Of a stretch of 64,000 bases of DNA, positions 48,137-56,826 are shown piece after piece. Numbering within the stretch: position 1 is the first letter of the stretch; every line of letters starts with the position of its first letter. The translations under genes and the position numbers were made by a program. The stretch is from Pseudomonas tensinigenes (GTDB taxonomy: Bacteria > Pseudomonadota > Gammaproteobacteria > Pseudomonadales > Pseudomonadaceae), in NCBI RefSeq assembly GCF_014268445.2, contig NZ_CP077089.1:4457501-4521500 (forward strand). The letters run 5' to 3'. Below the pieces are notes generated by a model. That model saw nothing but the letters and a program-made list of their open reading frames with translations, was not told the DNA's origin and made no database searches.

Positions 48137-49009
48137 TTAACCAGAGATTTGCAGCAGCCAGGTTTTGAAGGCGAGCATCGCCGCCGTTTCGGGGCGCGAC
48201 TGCAACCGCGTCAACCAGTAACTCCCCGTCGTAATCTCAATCGCAAACGGCTGACAAATCGCCTCCGCCGCCAGTTGCCGGGCGAACATCAGCGGCGGCG
48301 CCAACGCCACCCCGCTGCCCTGCAACGCCGCCTCCATCATCGCCAACGATGAATCGAAAACAATGCTCTGCGGCGGCGCTGCATGGGTTGCCAACCCGGC
48401 AGCCTGAAACCACTCCGGCCATTCATCGGTGCGATAGGAACGCAGCAAAGTCTGTTGCAGCAAATCCCCCGGCGAATGCAATTGCCGAACGATGTCCGGC
48501 ACGCACAACACCGACAGCGGCGCCTCCAGCAAACGCGTCGCCTCAATGCCATGCCACGCCCCGGCGCCAAAGCGGATCGCATAATCCAGCCCTTCTGCCG
48601 CGACATCCACGCGGTTGTTGTTGGTCGACAGCCGCAAATCTATGAGCGGATGTTTCGCCCGGAAGTCCGCCAGCCTCGGCAACAGCCAACCCACGGCGAA
48701 GGTACCGACCGCGCCGACCGTCAACATTTCGCGGTACTGTCCACCGGCGAGGCGTTCGAGAATCTGCGCGATGTGATCGAACGAGGTGCTCAGCACGGGC
48801 AGCAAAGTTTCGCCTTCACTGGTCAGCATCAGCCCACGGGGCAAGCGTTTGAACAGGGTGACGTTGAGTTGCGCTTCCAGGCTTTTGACCTGATGGCTGA
48901 CAGCAGCCTGGGTGACGCACAGCTCCACGGCCGCGCGAGTGAAGCTCAAATGGCGCGCGGAGGCTTCAAAGGCGCGCAGTGCATTCAGCGGCAATTGCGG
49001 TCGAATCAT
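48137..49009 (-). CDS. ampR: LysR-family regulator AmpR
   Basis: A 290-residue LysR protein starting MIRPQLPLNALRAFEASARH, followed by LSFTRAAVELCVTQAAVSHQ, which is the characteristic AmpR N-terminus. AmpR senses peptidoglycan fragments (anhydromuropeptides versus UDP-MurNAc-pentapeptide) and controls ampC. The divergent layout with ampC (160-bp gap) is the classical one. The ATG at 49009 is chosen over an open extension to 49021. No clear operator could be assigned by eye. Confidence 0.88.
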   Translation of the reverse strand: MIRPQLPLNALRAFEASARHLSFTRAAVELCVTQAAVSHQVKSLEAQLNVTLFKRLPRGLMLTSEGETLLPVLSTSFDHIAQILERLAGGQYREMLTVGAVGTFAVGWLLPRLADFRAKHPLIDLRLSTNNNRVDVAAEGLDYAIRFGAGAWHGIEATRLLEAPLSVLCVPDIVRQLHSPGDLLQQTLLRSYRTDEWPEWFQAAGLATHAAPPQSIVFDSSLAMMEAALQGSGVALAPPLMFARQLAAEAICQPFAIEITTGSYWLTRLQSRPETAAMLAFKTWLLQISG

Positions 49010-49169
49010 GCCCAGTCCCAAATTTTTCTAATGGCTCGTGCGAGTTTTCGTCGTTTGTCGATTGGCGCCGCGCTGACTAGATTGACGGCGCTGATCAGTC
49101 GCCCAACTAAATAATCGCCCGCAGTGTAGCGGGATAACATCATCAACACTCATGGAGAGTGGTTCATTC

Positions 49170-50336
49170 ATGTCATCCATTCAATCGAGCAAAGTCATTT
49201 CCTGCGCCGCTTTCGGTCTGTTTTTTGGCGCTACATCCTGCCTCGCAGCCGCGCCCGACGCTGCGCAGCTGCAAGCATTGGTCAACGACGCGGTAACGCC
49301 CGTGATGCAACAACAGAACATTCCCGGCCTGAGCGTGGCACTGACCATCAACGGTCAGCCGCATTACTTTAACTACGGCGTCGCCAACAAAGACACCGGG
49401 CAAACAGTCAGCAAAAACACCCTGTTCGAAATCGGCTCGGTGAGCAAAACCTTCACCGCCACCCTCGCCGGTTACGCCCAAGCGACCGGCAACCTGGATC
49501 TGTCGACCAAGGCCAGTCAGCTCTGGCCTGAATTGAAAGGCAGTGCCTTCGACAACATCAGCGTGGTGCAACTGGGCACCTACAGTGCCGGCGGTTTGCC
49601 TCTGCAATTCCCGGCGCAATGGGATTCGTCTGACAAGATGCTCGGCTATTTCCAACAGTGGAAACCGGTTTATCCGGCAGGCAGCCATCGCCAGTACTCC
49701 AACCCGAGTTTGGGTTTGTTCGGTTATCTGGCCGCGAAAAGCCTGGGCCAACCGTTTGATCAGGCGATGACACAAACCCTGCTGCCGAAACTCGGTTTGC
49801 AGCACACCTACCTCAGCGTGCCGGCCGCGCAGATGAGCCTGTATGCCCAAGGCTATGACAAGAACGACAAACCGGTGCGTGTCACCCCCGGTGCGCTGGA
49901 CGCGCAGGCCTACGGTGTAAAAACCAGCGCCGTGGACATGCTGCGTTACGTGCAGGCCAACCTGAAACCTGAAACGCTGGAAGCTTCCCTGCAAAAAACC
50001 ATCGCCAACATCCACACCGGGTACTACACGGTTGGCGACATGACCCAAGGTCTGGGTTGGGAAATGTACCGCTACCCGATCAGCCTTGATCGTTTGCTGG
50101 CGGGCAACTCGACGGGAATGGTCATGGAGGCGCACAAGGTGCAGTGGCTGAATCCGCCGCAACCGCAGCCGCATGACGTGCTGATCAACAAGACCGGCTC
50201 GACCGGTGGCTTCGGGGCTTACGTGGCGTTTGTGCCGAGCAAGGATGTTGGCATCGTGATCATGGCCAACAAGAACTTCCCGATTCCTGAGCGGGTGAAG
50301 ATCGCCCACAAAATCCTCAGCGCTGTCGCTGACTGA
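49170..50336 (+). CDS. ampC: class C beta-lactamase
   Basis: A 388-residue periplasmic serine beta-lactamase. The signal peptide ends near SCLAAA (residue 28). The class C motifs are all present: S90-V-S-K93 (nucleophile and base), Y176-S-N178, and K-T-G in LINKTGSTGGFG. GGAGAG stands about ten bases before the ATG at 49170; an upstream ATG at 49152 contains that site and is rejected. With divergent ampR it is likely inducible by cell-wall damage or beta-lactams. It is a normal chromosomal gene with no sign of mobility. Confidence 0.94.
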   Translation: MSSIQSSKVISCAAFGLFFGATSCLAAAPDAAQLQALVNDAVTPVMQQQNIPGLSVALTINGQPHYFNYGVANKDTGQTVSKNTLFEIGSVSKTFTATLAGYAQATGNLDLSTKASQLWPELKGSAFDNISVVQLGTYSAGGLPLQFPAQWDSSDKMLGYFQQWKPVYPAGSHRQYSNPSLGLFGYLAAKSLGQPFDQAMTQTLLPKLGLQHTYLSVPAAQMSLYAQGYDKNDKPVRVTPGALDAQAYGVKTSAVDMLRYVQANLKPETLEASLQKTIANIHTGYYTVGDMTQGLGWEMYRYPISLDRLLAGNSTGMVMEAHKVQWLNPPQPQPHDVLINKTGSTGGFGAYVAFVPSKDVGIVIMANKNFPIPERVKIAHKILSAVAD

Positions 50337-50341
50337 AAATC

Positions 50342-50425
50342 AAAAGATCGCAGCCTGCGGCAGTTCCTACAAGATCGGGTTCTCACTCGGTCAATGTAGG
50401 AGCTGCCGCAGGCTGCGATCTTTTG
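50342..50425. repeat. second-type REP inverted pair (GATCGCAGCCTGCGGCAG)
   Basis: Arms AAAAGATCGCAGCCTGCGGC and its complement face each other over about 84 bp. A related pair lies at 57790-57886. Also likely to work as a terminator hairpin between ampC and the minus-strand gene. Confidence 0.9.
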
Positions 50426-50428
50426 TCT

Positions 50429-50695
50429 TTAAAGCTGCGCCTGCAACTTCCAGCCGATGACATCCATCAAGTCGCAACTGTCACGCAACGGGATCGCCAT
50501 CACCCGGGCGAAATCCTGTAGCAGCAAGGCATCATGTCCCTTGCCGTCACCCAACGTCAGTGTCTCCATCAACTGCGTCACACAGCGCAAACGGTAAGCC
50601 GCCGTGCCATGCAGCACATCCACCGGTGCTTCGCGGTCGATCAACAGAGCGGGAATCTTGCAGTCGATCCCGGTCAGCGGAATGTATCGCGTCAT
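50429..50695 (-). CDS. 88-residue hypothetical protein next to DUF6124 gene
   Basis: A small soluble protein starting MTRYIPLTGIDCKIPALLID and containing HGTAAYRLRCVTQLMETLTL and ARVMAIPLRDSCDLMDVIGW. It begins 16 bp after the DUF6124 gene ends, in the same direction, so the two are likely one operon; GGGAGGTT lies before the ATG. Helical, with the look of small Pseudomonas DUF3077/DUF6124-type accessory proteins. Function unknown. Confidence 0.72.
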   Translation of the reverse strand: MTRYIPLTGIDCKIPALLIDREAPVDVLHGTAAYRLRCVTQLMETLTLGDGKGHDALLLQDFARVMAIPLRDSCDLMDVIGWKLQAQL

Positions 50696-50711
50696 GTTTT
50701 AACCTCCCTGT

Positions 50712-51038
50712 TCAATGTTGCGTCGCCGCCGGTGGATCGAGATTGTCCAGCGCACGGTTGACCAGCAACTCGCCGAGTACGGCCAACTGCTGAATCGACA
50801 AGGCGAGACTGCGCGGTGAACCTTTCAGCTCTGCGGCGAGGTCAGTGGTCAGGACGTTCAGTGAAGCGAGGGTTTCGCAAGCGTGGCAGAGCAGCGTGGG
50901 TGTATCGATATCGGGGAGGATGGTGAAGAGGTGGCTGATGGGATCGGGGTGACGGGGGTTGCGTAAGCGGGGGTTGTTGGCGTCGAAGGATCCTGAATCC
51001 ATGGGGGATTCGGGAGGGTTTGGAGTGTGTTTTTTCAT
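50712..51038 (-). CDS. DUF6124 family protein
   Basis: A 108-residue protein. It starts MKKHTPNPPESPMDSGSFDA and contains DIDTPTLLCHACETLASLNV and SPRSLALSIQQLAVLGELLV, the two helices typical of DUF6124. GAGG stands before the ATG at 51038; the much longer open frame to 51212 runs through an inverted repeat and is rejected. Family function is unknown; it is nearly confined to Pseudomonas and often multicopy. Confidence 0.82.
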   Translation of the reverse strand: MKKHTPNPPESPMDSGSFDANNPRLRNPRHPDPISHLFTILPDIDTPTLLCHACETLASLNVLTTDLAAELKGSPRSLALSIQQLAVLGELLVNRALDNLDPPAATQH

Positions 51039-51109
51039 TAGTAAATCCTCGGGACATTCAGAGAAAAAACTGCCGAACTCACTTCCACGAGAGGGTGGCA
51101 GCTTTGCGC

Positions 51110-51262
51110 AGGTGTGGAAGTCCGGGGAAACCCGAGGAACCCGGTGCACTCGAGAGTGCTCCTGCGCATAGCTGCCATAAGCAAACAATGTTGGCATAAA
51201 AACCACCAACATGTGTTTACAGGCGCAATGCGCTCTCGGGAATCACCGGACTTCCACACCCG
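51110..51262. repeat. long imperfect inverted repeat between DUF6124 and AAA ATPase genes
   Basis: Outer arms GTGTGGAAGTCCGG (about 51111) and CCGGACTTCCACAC (51246-51259) are perfect. Inner segments CGAGAGTGCTCCTGCGC and GCGCAATGCGCTCTCGG also pair partly. The element lies in the leader of the DUF6124 gene and upstream of the ATPase gene. The rest of the gap up to 51511 shows no gene. Confidence 0.75.
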
Positions 51263-51511
51263 ACCACTGTGTTTTGCAGCGGCCAAAGAAGACTATCCCT
51301 CCTCCCCCAACCCCACCAGTTCACCACCGCCGCCGCGACTTGCAGGAAAAATCCACGGGACTTGAAGGGGGTTTGTGTCAGACATTTCCGCCGGCACATG
51401 TTGCAACGACTTTGGATTAGCGAATGAATTTGTTGTATCTACACTGCATCGAGTCAATCTTTGGACGAGGATGGCGTCGGGCAAAAAAACAGTCATTCGA
51501 AGGGCGCAGTG

Positions 51512-52657
51512 ATGGAAATCAAAAGTTTGAAGCTTACGGATGTCGGACACTTTGGAGACATGGATATTCAGTTTGCCCCTACCCTGACACACCGCTCGAA
51601 CATCACGGTGTTGGTGGGAAACAACGGCAGCGGAAAAACCACCATTCTTAAATCCCTGAATATCTGTCTGAGCTGGCTGATCGCAAAAATTCGCTCCAAT
51701 AAAGGCAATGGCAAATACCTTGTCGATGAAGACATTCGCAACGGCGCCTCAGGAGCCGTCCTTTCGATTGGCATCACCGACGTTTCGCACCCGCGCGCAG
51801 CTGACAGTGATGCGGGTTCCGAAAACGAATTGTTCGTATGGGGCGCTGCCCGAAGTCGCCAAGAAGGTGCAGTCTCGGGCCGTGAATATTTAAACGAAGT
51901 CAGACTGCTTGCAGACCACTACCGCACTCAACTCACCGCCGACGATAGCGCCTCACTCCCGCTGATCGCTTATTACCCAGCCGAACGTTGCGTGGTTGAA
52001 GTCCCGCTGAAAATCAGCAGCAAACAAGCCGTCGATCAACTCGACGGCTACGACACCAATTTTCACGGGGGTGCCGATTTTCGCAGTTTTTTCGAATGGT
52101 TCCGTGAACGCGAGGACAGCGAAAACGAAGGCGGGATTTCCGATACCGCACTGGCCGAAATGGCGGAAAAATTCGGTACTGACAGCGACGTATGGAAAAC
52201 CCTGGCCAATGTGAAAGCCTCCACTCGCGATCGCCAATTGACTGCCGTGCGTTCGGCTCTGACTGCGTTCATGCCGGACTTCACCAACCTGCGCGTACAA
52301 CGCAAGCCCCATCTGCATATGGCAATCGACAAGCATGGCGCGACAGTCAATGTCACTCAGCTCTCGCTTGGCGAAAGGTCGATGATTGCGTTGGTGGGTG
52401 ATATGGCCAGGCGTCTGGCAATGATGAACCCGTCGATGGACAACCCCCTGCACGGCGACGGCATTGTTCTGATCGACGAAGTGGAATTGCGCATGGATCC
52501 GCAATGGCAGCTCGGTCTGATTGCACAATTAAGTACGACCTTTCCCAATTGCCAGTTCGTGTTGACCACGCATTCTCCACTGGTCGTAGGTGATACCAAA
52601 GGTGTGCTGATTTACCTGCTTGATGAGGGCGATTTCTACAAACAGAAAAGCAAATGA
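51512..52657 (+). CDS. orphan AAA (ABC/SMC-like) ATPase, COG3950 type
   Basis: A 381-residue cytosolic ATPase. Walker A is VGNNGSGKTTIL (residues about 35-46). The ABC-like signature region is SLGERSMIALVGDMARRL, Walker B is GIVLIDEVELRMDP (D322, E323), and a switch histidine is in VLTTHSPLVV. A helical insert (about 150-240) separates the halves. This AAA_21-type layout is shared by ATPases of several anti-phage systems, but no nuclease, TOPRIM domain or partner gene is next to it. AAGGG lies before the ATG at 51512. Codon use is somewhat less GC-rich than the neighbours, hinting at transfer. Confidence 0.82.
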   Translation: MEIKSLKLTDVGHFGDMDIQFAPTLTHRSNITVLVGNNGSGKTTILKSLNICLSWLIAKIRSNKGNGKYLVDEDIRNGASGAVLSIGITDVSHPRAADSDAGSENELFVWGAARSRQEGAVSGREYLNEVRLLADHYRTQLTADDSASLPLIAYYPAERCVVEVPLKISSKQAVDQLDGYDTNFHGGADFRSFFEWFREREDSENEGGISDTALAEMAEKFGTDSDVWKTLANVKASTRDRQLTAVRSALTAFMPDFTNLRVQRKPHLHMAIDKHGATVNVTQLSLGERSMIALVGDMARRLAMMNPSMDNPLHGDGIVLIDEVELRMDPQWQLGLIAQLSTTFPNCQFVLTTHSPLVVGDTKGVLIYLLDEGDFYKQKSK

Positions 52658-52699
52658 GATGACAGCAGCATCCTAAAAATCTGACGGCAACCTAAAACT

Positions 52700-52793
52700 T
52701 TGTAGGAGTGAGCCTGCTCGCGATAGCGGGGTGTCAGTCAACAATGGTGGCGACTGATACACCGCTTTCGCGAGCAGGCTCGCTCCCACAGGG
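52700..52793. repeat. REPIN
   Basis: Inverted REP arms at 52700-52726 and 52765-52793, one of each REP variant (CACTCCTACA and CGCTCCCACA). Confidence 0.9.
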
Positions 52794-52811
52794 AATTTGC
52801 GTCGCCCTTAA

Positions 52812-53375
52812 TTAGTCATCCGGCATTTCCGGTGGCTTGGCCGGTTTCGCAGGCTTGGTCGGCTTGGCATTCTTGGCACCTTTCGCCGGTTCCGGCGTAG
52901 CAGCGACCGGCGCCTGAGCCGCAGCGGCCGCTTCCTTCTCGGCCATCGGCATGGCGTCGATGGTGTCGAAGATTTTCTTCAGATCCACCGCTTTCGCTTC
53001 ATCCCCGGACGCCGAGAGTTTGGTCTCGCCGTCCTTGCCCACCAGGAACACTTTCGGATACGCCCCGGCACCCAGCTTCAGCGAGCGCAGCAGCGCCATG
53101 GTGTCTTGCTGGCCCATGTCCTTGCCGTCGAGCTGGCCGGCCATGTTGAGGATGGTGTAGACCTTGATGTTGCGGTCGGTGACGCCTTTTTTGTTGGCGG
53201 GATCTTCCAGCGACTTTTTCAGGGCCACCCACACAGGGTCGACGGTGCTTTGTGCGATCACGATCAGCGGTCGGGCGCGGCCCATATCCCCGGCGATGGG
53301 CGAATCGTTGTCAGCGGCGAACAAGGGGCCGGCAATCGCCAGCAAGAGTGTCAGGGTCAGTGACCTGATGAGCAT
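52812..53375 (-). CDS. DUF4174 domain-containing exported protein
   Basis: A 187-residue protein with a signal peptide (MLIRSLTLTLLLAIAGPLFA). A thioredoxin-like DUF4174 domain follows (about 30-130; ARPLIVIAQSTVDPVW, YPKVFLVGKDGETKLSASG). The tail is Ala/Pro/Lys-rich (AKGAKNAKPTKPAKPAKPP). No CxxC is present, so no thiol redox role is expected. The ATG at 53375 has GGAG six bases upstream; the ATG at 53381 is too close to it. Periplasmic; function unknown. Confidence 0.8.
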   Translation of the reverse strand: MLIRSLTLTLLLAIAGPLFAADNDSPIAGDMGRARPLIVIAQSTVDPVWVALKKSLEDPANKKGVTDRNIKVYTILNMAGQLDGKDMGQQDTMALLRSLKLGAGAYPKVFLVGKDGETKLSASGDEAKAVDLKKIFDTIDAMPMAEKEAAAAAQAPVAATPEPAKGAKNAKPTKPAKPAKPPEMPDD

Positions 53376-53583
53376 GCGCATCTCCTTTTGATATCCACGC
53401 TCTAATGATTGCGCATCGTGGCGATTGTTCCGGGGCGACCCGGCAAATATCTTCCGCCTAGTCAGAAGCTTAGGACAGGCGCGACATTGCGCAACATATC
53501 CGAGGTGATCGCAACGCGGATTTGATTACCTTTTATGACCGCATTAGGGTGGCAGTTCTGCCCATGAAATGGAGTTCACCCGC

Positions 53584-54048
53584 ATGCACATCGATTACCT
53601 CTGCGATCACCCCGAATTGATCGAAGAACTGGCCACGCTCAACTTCAAGGAGTGGGGCGAGTTTCGTCCCGGGCAAACCGTCGAGGACCGTATCGAACAC
53701 ATGCGCGATTCCTGCGGCAAAGGTGCCGTGCCGAGTGTCGTGGTAGCGCTAGAGGGTTCGCGGCTGCTGGGCGGTGCGCTGCTGATCGAAAGTGATCTGA
53801 AGCTGCGCCCGAACCTGACGCCATGGCTGGCGGGGGTTTACGTCAAGGCAGAGGAACGTGGGCGCGGGATTGCTTCGCAACTGGTCAATCGAGTGGTTGC
53901 AGAAGCGGCGGCGCTCGGTGTGCCTGAGTTGTATCTGTACACCGACACGTCGCAGTCGCTGTATGCGCGACTGGGTTGGGAAGTGGTTGAAGAACTGGTC
54001 TACGACGATTTGCCGGTGACAGTGATGAAATACGTTATTAAGCGTTAA
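53584..54048 (+). CDS. GNAT-family N-acetyltransferase
   Basis: A 154-residue acetyltransferase fold. The acetyl-CoA pyrophosphate loop is VYVKAEERGRGIASQLV, in the usual R/QxxGxG/A form (ERGRGIA). Motif B contains LYLYTDTSQSLYARLGWEVV. The ATG at 53584 is preferred because GGAG lies nine bases upstream; the ATG at 53569 overlaps that site. Substrate cannot be predicted. Confidence 0.88.
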   Translation: MHIDYLCDHPELIEELATLNFKEWGEFRPGQTVEDRIEHMRDSCGKGAVPSVVVALEGSRLLGGALLIESDLKLRPNLTPWLAGVYVKAEERGRGIASQLVNRVVAEAAALGVPELYLYTDTSQSLYARLGWEVVEELVYDDLPVTVMKYVIKR

Positions 54049-54084
54049 CCGGTGGTGAGGCGGCTCGCGGCAGGCTGTGCCGCC

Positions 54085-54411
54085 TCACTCCAGCGCTGAA
54101 TCGAGCGCCGAGAGCAATTGCGAAGGGGCGACGAGTTGTCCACCGAGCTTGAGTTCACCGCTTTCGAGTTCAACGCTCAACCTCACCGACGCCCGATCAC
54201 CCGGGTATTTGCGCAACACCAGCTCGATGCCATTGGCCGTCTCGTCGGCGGTACCGAGCAAATCCCACAGGCTCTCGCTCAGATCCAGCAGCACTTTTTG
54301 CTGCTGCAGATCGACTGCCCGCGGCGCGTACAGCCAATGGCTCATGCGCATTTCACGCGGCTCGACGGTGATGGCGAGGCGGCCATCGCAGTGGACAGTG
54401 GTTTCAGTCAT
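54085..54411 (-). CDS. 108-residue hypothetical protein in operon with TSUP permease
   Basis: A soluble protein starting MTETTVHCDGRLAITVEPRE, with SHWLYAPRAVDLQQQKVLLD and LVLRKYPGDRASVRLSVELE. It is predicted as mainly beta strand. It starts seven bases after the TSUP gene stops, in the same orientation, so it should be co-transcribed. I do not recognise the family. Confidence 0.75.
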   Translation of the reverse strand: MTETTVHCDGRLAITVEPREMRMSHWLYAPRAVDLQQQKVLLDLSESLWDLLGTADETANGIELVLRKYPGDRASVRLSVELESGELKLGGQLVAPSQLLSALDSALE

Positions 54412-54418
54412 GGCCGGA

Positions 54419-55204
54419 TCAGAACGCCAGTTTGTAACCGATCAGCACCAGCATCGTCGCCAGGCACGGGCGCAGCACTTCATCGGAGATGCGTCCGGTC
54501 AGGTGGCTGCCGAGCCAGATGCCAGGCAGCGAGCCGACCAGCAAGAAGCCCAGCACACCCCAATCCATGTTGCCCATGCTCGCGTGGCCCAGGCCCGCGA
54601 CCAGCGTCAGCGGAACGGCGTGGGCGATTTCGGTACCAACCAGGCGCCGGGTCGGCAGCAGCGGATAAAGGATGAACAGCGCGACAGTGCCGAGGGCGCC
54701 CGCACCGATCGAGGTCAGCGCAACCATGGTGCCGAGGACCAGACCAGTGATCACGGTCATCACGTTCAGCCGCGAACCACTCGGGTTGTAGTTGCCGCCG
54801 GCGCGTTTGTGGGCGAACTCAAGCAAGCGTTTCTTGAAGAAGATCGCCAGCGCTGTGGCGAACAGAACGAAGCCCAGCGCCTGTTTGATGATGGCGTTCA
54901 TCGCGTCCGGCGCGGTGTGCAGGGTGCTGAGGAACCACAGGGTCATGGCCACCGCCGGCACGCTGCCGAGGGTCAGCCAACCGGTGATGGCCCAGTCGAT
55001 GTTCTTGTTCTTGCGATGAACAAGGACGCCGCTGGATTTGGTAATGGCGGCGTACAACAGGTCAGTGCCCACCGCCGTTGCCGGGTTGATGCCGAACCAC
55101 AACAGAATCGGCGTCATCAACGAACCACCGCCGACACCGGTCATGCCGACGATAAACCCTACTACCAGCCCGGCAATCACCAGGCCGAAATTTGCCAATT
55201 CCAT
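54419..55204 (-). CDS. TSUP-family (TauE/SafE) sulfite/sulfur-compound permease
   Basis: A 261-residue membrane protein with about eight helices. The N-terminal repeat has GLVVGFIVGMTGVGGGSLMT, the family signature, and ITGLVLGTMVALTSIGAGAL repeats it in the second half. Family members export sulfite, sulfoacetate or related anions. It heads a two-gene unit with the 108-residue protein. Substrate open. Confidence 0.9.
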   Translation of the reverse strand: MELANFGLVIAGLVVGFIVGMTGVGGGSLMTPILLWFGINPATAVGTDLLYAAITKSSGVLVHRKNKNIDWAITGWLTLGSVPAVAMTLWFLSTLHTAPDAMNAIIKQALGFVLFATALAIFFKKRLLEFAHKRAGGNYNPSGSRLNVMTVITGLVLGTMVALTSIGAGALGTVALFILYPLLPTRRLVGTEIAHAVPLTLVAGLGHASMGNMDWGVLGFLLVGSLPGIWLGSHLTGRISDEVLRPCLATMLVLIGYKLAF

Positions 55205-55321
55205 TAAACCGTCCAGAAAAACGACAGGAAAAATCTGGCCCGCAGCATAGCGATTTTTCTTATAACCACATATATCGATGCGGTCTATCGTTATGCCATA
55301 TCGAATTCACCACCTTTTCCA

Positions 55322-55414
55322 TTGTGGGAGCGAGCCTGCTCGCGAATGCGGTGGGTCATCCGACATATTTATCGACTGACACAACGTCTTCGCGAGCAGG
55401 CTCGCTCCCACAGG
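55322..55414. repeat. REPIN
   Basis: Inverted REP arms at 55322-55346 and 55388-55414, between the TSUP promoter region and the MFS 3' end. Confidence 0.92.
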
Positions 55415-55435
55415 TGTTATGGGGTGGCTGATGAA

Positions 55436-56650
55436 TCAGTGCACCCGCCGGCCCGGTTTGAAGCTGTGGTTTTTGTTGATCCACACCGTGGCCAGGGCAA
55501 TCAGCGACAGAATCAGCAGCGCCCACGGAAACGACATCGCCCCGGCCCGATCCAGCAACAAGCCACCAAACAACCCGCCCCCGGCAATCGCCACGTTCCA
55601 AGAGGTGGTGAGCATCGCCTGCACCACGTCGACGTGATCACCGGCCGAGTCAGCCGCCGAGGTCAGCAGCAACGTGGCCGAACCGCCAAACGACAAGCCC
55701 CACACCGCCATGCACGCGTAAATAACCAGCGGTGACGGCGCCGCCAGCGCCAAGACCAGTGCCGTCAACGCGAACACCGCGAGGCTGATCAGCGTTAGCC
55801 AGCGCAACCAGCGATCAACCAGCATACCAATAATCCAGATCCCCACCAGCGAACACAGGCCAAACACCAGCAGCACCAGATCGACCCGGTCAGCCAGCCC
55901 GGCCTGCATCAGAAATGGCGCGATGTAGGTGTAGAGAATGTTGTGCCCGAGCATCCACGTCAGCACCACGAACAACACCGGCCGCACACCCGGCAGGCGC
56001 ATCGATTCGAGCAGCGGCAGACGCTCGTCACTGGCCTGCCCCGGACGATCCGGCACGGCGATGACAATCCACGCCGCCAGCACCAGAGCCAGCGCCGACA
56101 TGATCCCGAACGACGCGCGCCAGCCGATCAGATTGCCCAGCCACGTCCCCGCCGGTGTGCCCAGTGACAACGCCACCGGCGTGCCAAGCATGGCAATCGC
56201 CAGCGCCCGCCCCTGTTGATGCACCGGCACGATGCCGCGCGCATAACCGGCCATGATCCCCCACGACAAGCCCGCCGCCATCCCGGCGAGGAAGCGCGAG
56301 GCCAGGGTCAGGCCGTAATGACTGGAGAATGTGGTGACAGTGTTGAACAGCAGAAACCCGCCGACCGTCATCAATAACACCCGGCGCCGAGGCCAGCCAC
56401 GCGTGGCGACGGTCAGCGGAATCGCCGCGACAATCGAACCCAACGCGTAGAGCGTCACCAGTTGCCCGGCGAGCACTTCGCTGACGTTGAGCCCGGCACC
56501 GATTTGCGGCAGCAGCCCGGCGGGCAGGGTCTCGGTGAGAATGGCGATGAACCCGGTCATGGCGAACGCCAGCAACGCGGCATAGGGCAGTTTGTCCGCA
56601 CGGGCGGTGCGGTCGACGCGGCTGAAATCGGCGCTGGCGGGGTCGGTCAT
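55436..56650 (-). CDS. MFS transporter, AraJ-like DHA1 efflux family (paralogue of 14284-15489)
   Basis: A 404-residue 12-helix permease. ALLAFAMTGFIAILTETLPA and GLLPQIGAGLNVSEVLAGQL match the same positions in the MFS protein at 14284-15489, and the likeness continues through MLGTPVALSLGTPAGTWLG. Unlike that gene it has no adjacent regulator. Efflux of sugars or drugs is inferred from the family. Confidence 0.87.
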   Translation of the reverse strand: MTDPASADFSRVDRTARADKLPYAALLAFAMTGFIAILTETLPAGLLPQIGAGLNVSEVLAGQLVTLYALGSIVAAIPLTVATRGWPRRRVLLMTVGGFLLFNTVTTFSSHYGLTLASRFLAGMAAGLSWGIMAGYARGIVPVHQQGRALAIAMLGTPVALSLGTPAGTWLGNLIGWRASFGIMSALALVLAAWIVIAVPDRPGQASDERLPLLESMRLPGVRPVLFVVLTWMLGHNILYTYIAPFLMQAGLADRVDLVLLVFGLCSLVGIWIIGMLVDRWLRWLTLISLAVFALTALVLALAAPSPLVIYACMAVWGLSFGGSATLLLTSAADSAGDHVDVVQAMLTTSWNVAIAGGGLFGGLLLDRAGAMSFPWALLILSLIALATVWINKNHSFKPGRRVH

Positions 56651-56722
56651 GACGGGGGCGGCTCCATTTTGATCAATAGCGGTGACGGATTGTATACAAA
56701 AACAACCTTCACTATTCGATCA

Positions 56723-56813
56723 ATGTGGGAGCGAGCCTGCTCGCGAATGCGCTCTTTCAGGCACTGAAGTGTTGATTGATCCACCGCTTTCGCGAGCAGG
56801 CTCGCTCCCACAT
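56723..56813. repeat. REPIN
   Basis: Inverted REP arms at 56723-56747 and 56787-56813, between the MFS start and the 3' end of the lipoprotein gene. Confidence 0.92.
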
Positions 56814-56826
56814 TGGATCTCTGCAC

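Noticed and set aside
49010..49169. AmpR operator and ampC promoter
   Set aside because: TTGTCG and TAGATT are 17 bp apart but weak, and no clear T-N11-A dyad could be fixed by eye.
50712..51212. Longer version of the DUF6124 protein starting at 51212
   Set aside because: The extra 58 residues come from the inverted repeat and lack DUF6124 similarity; the ATG at 51038 has GAGG upstream.
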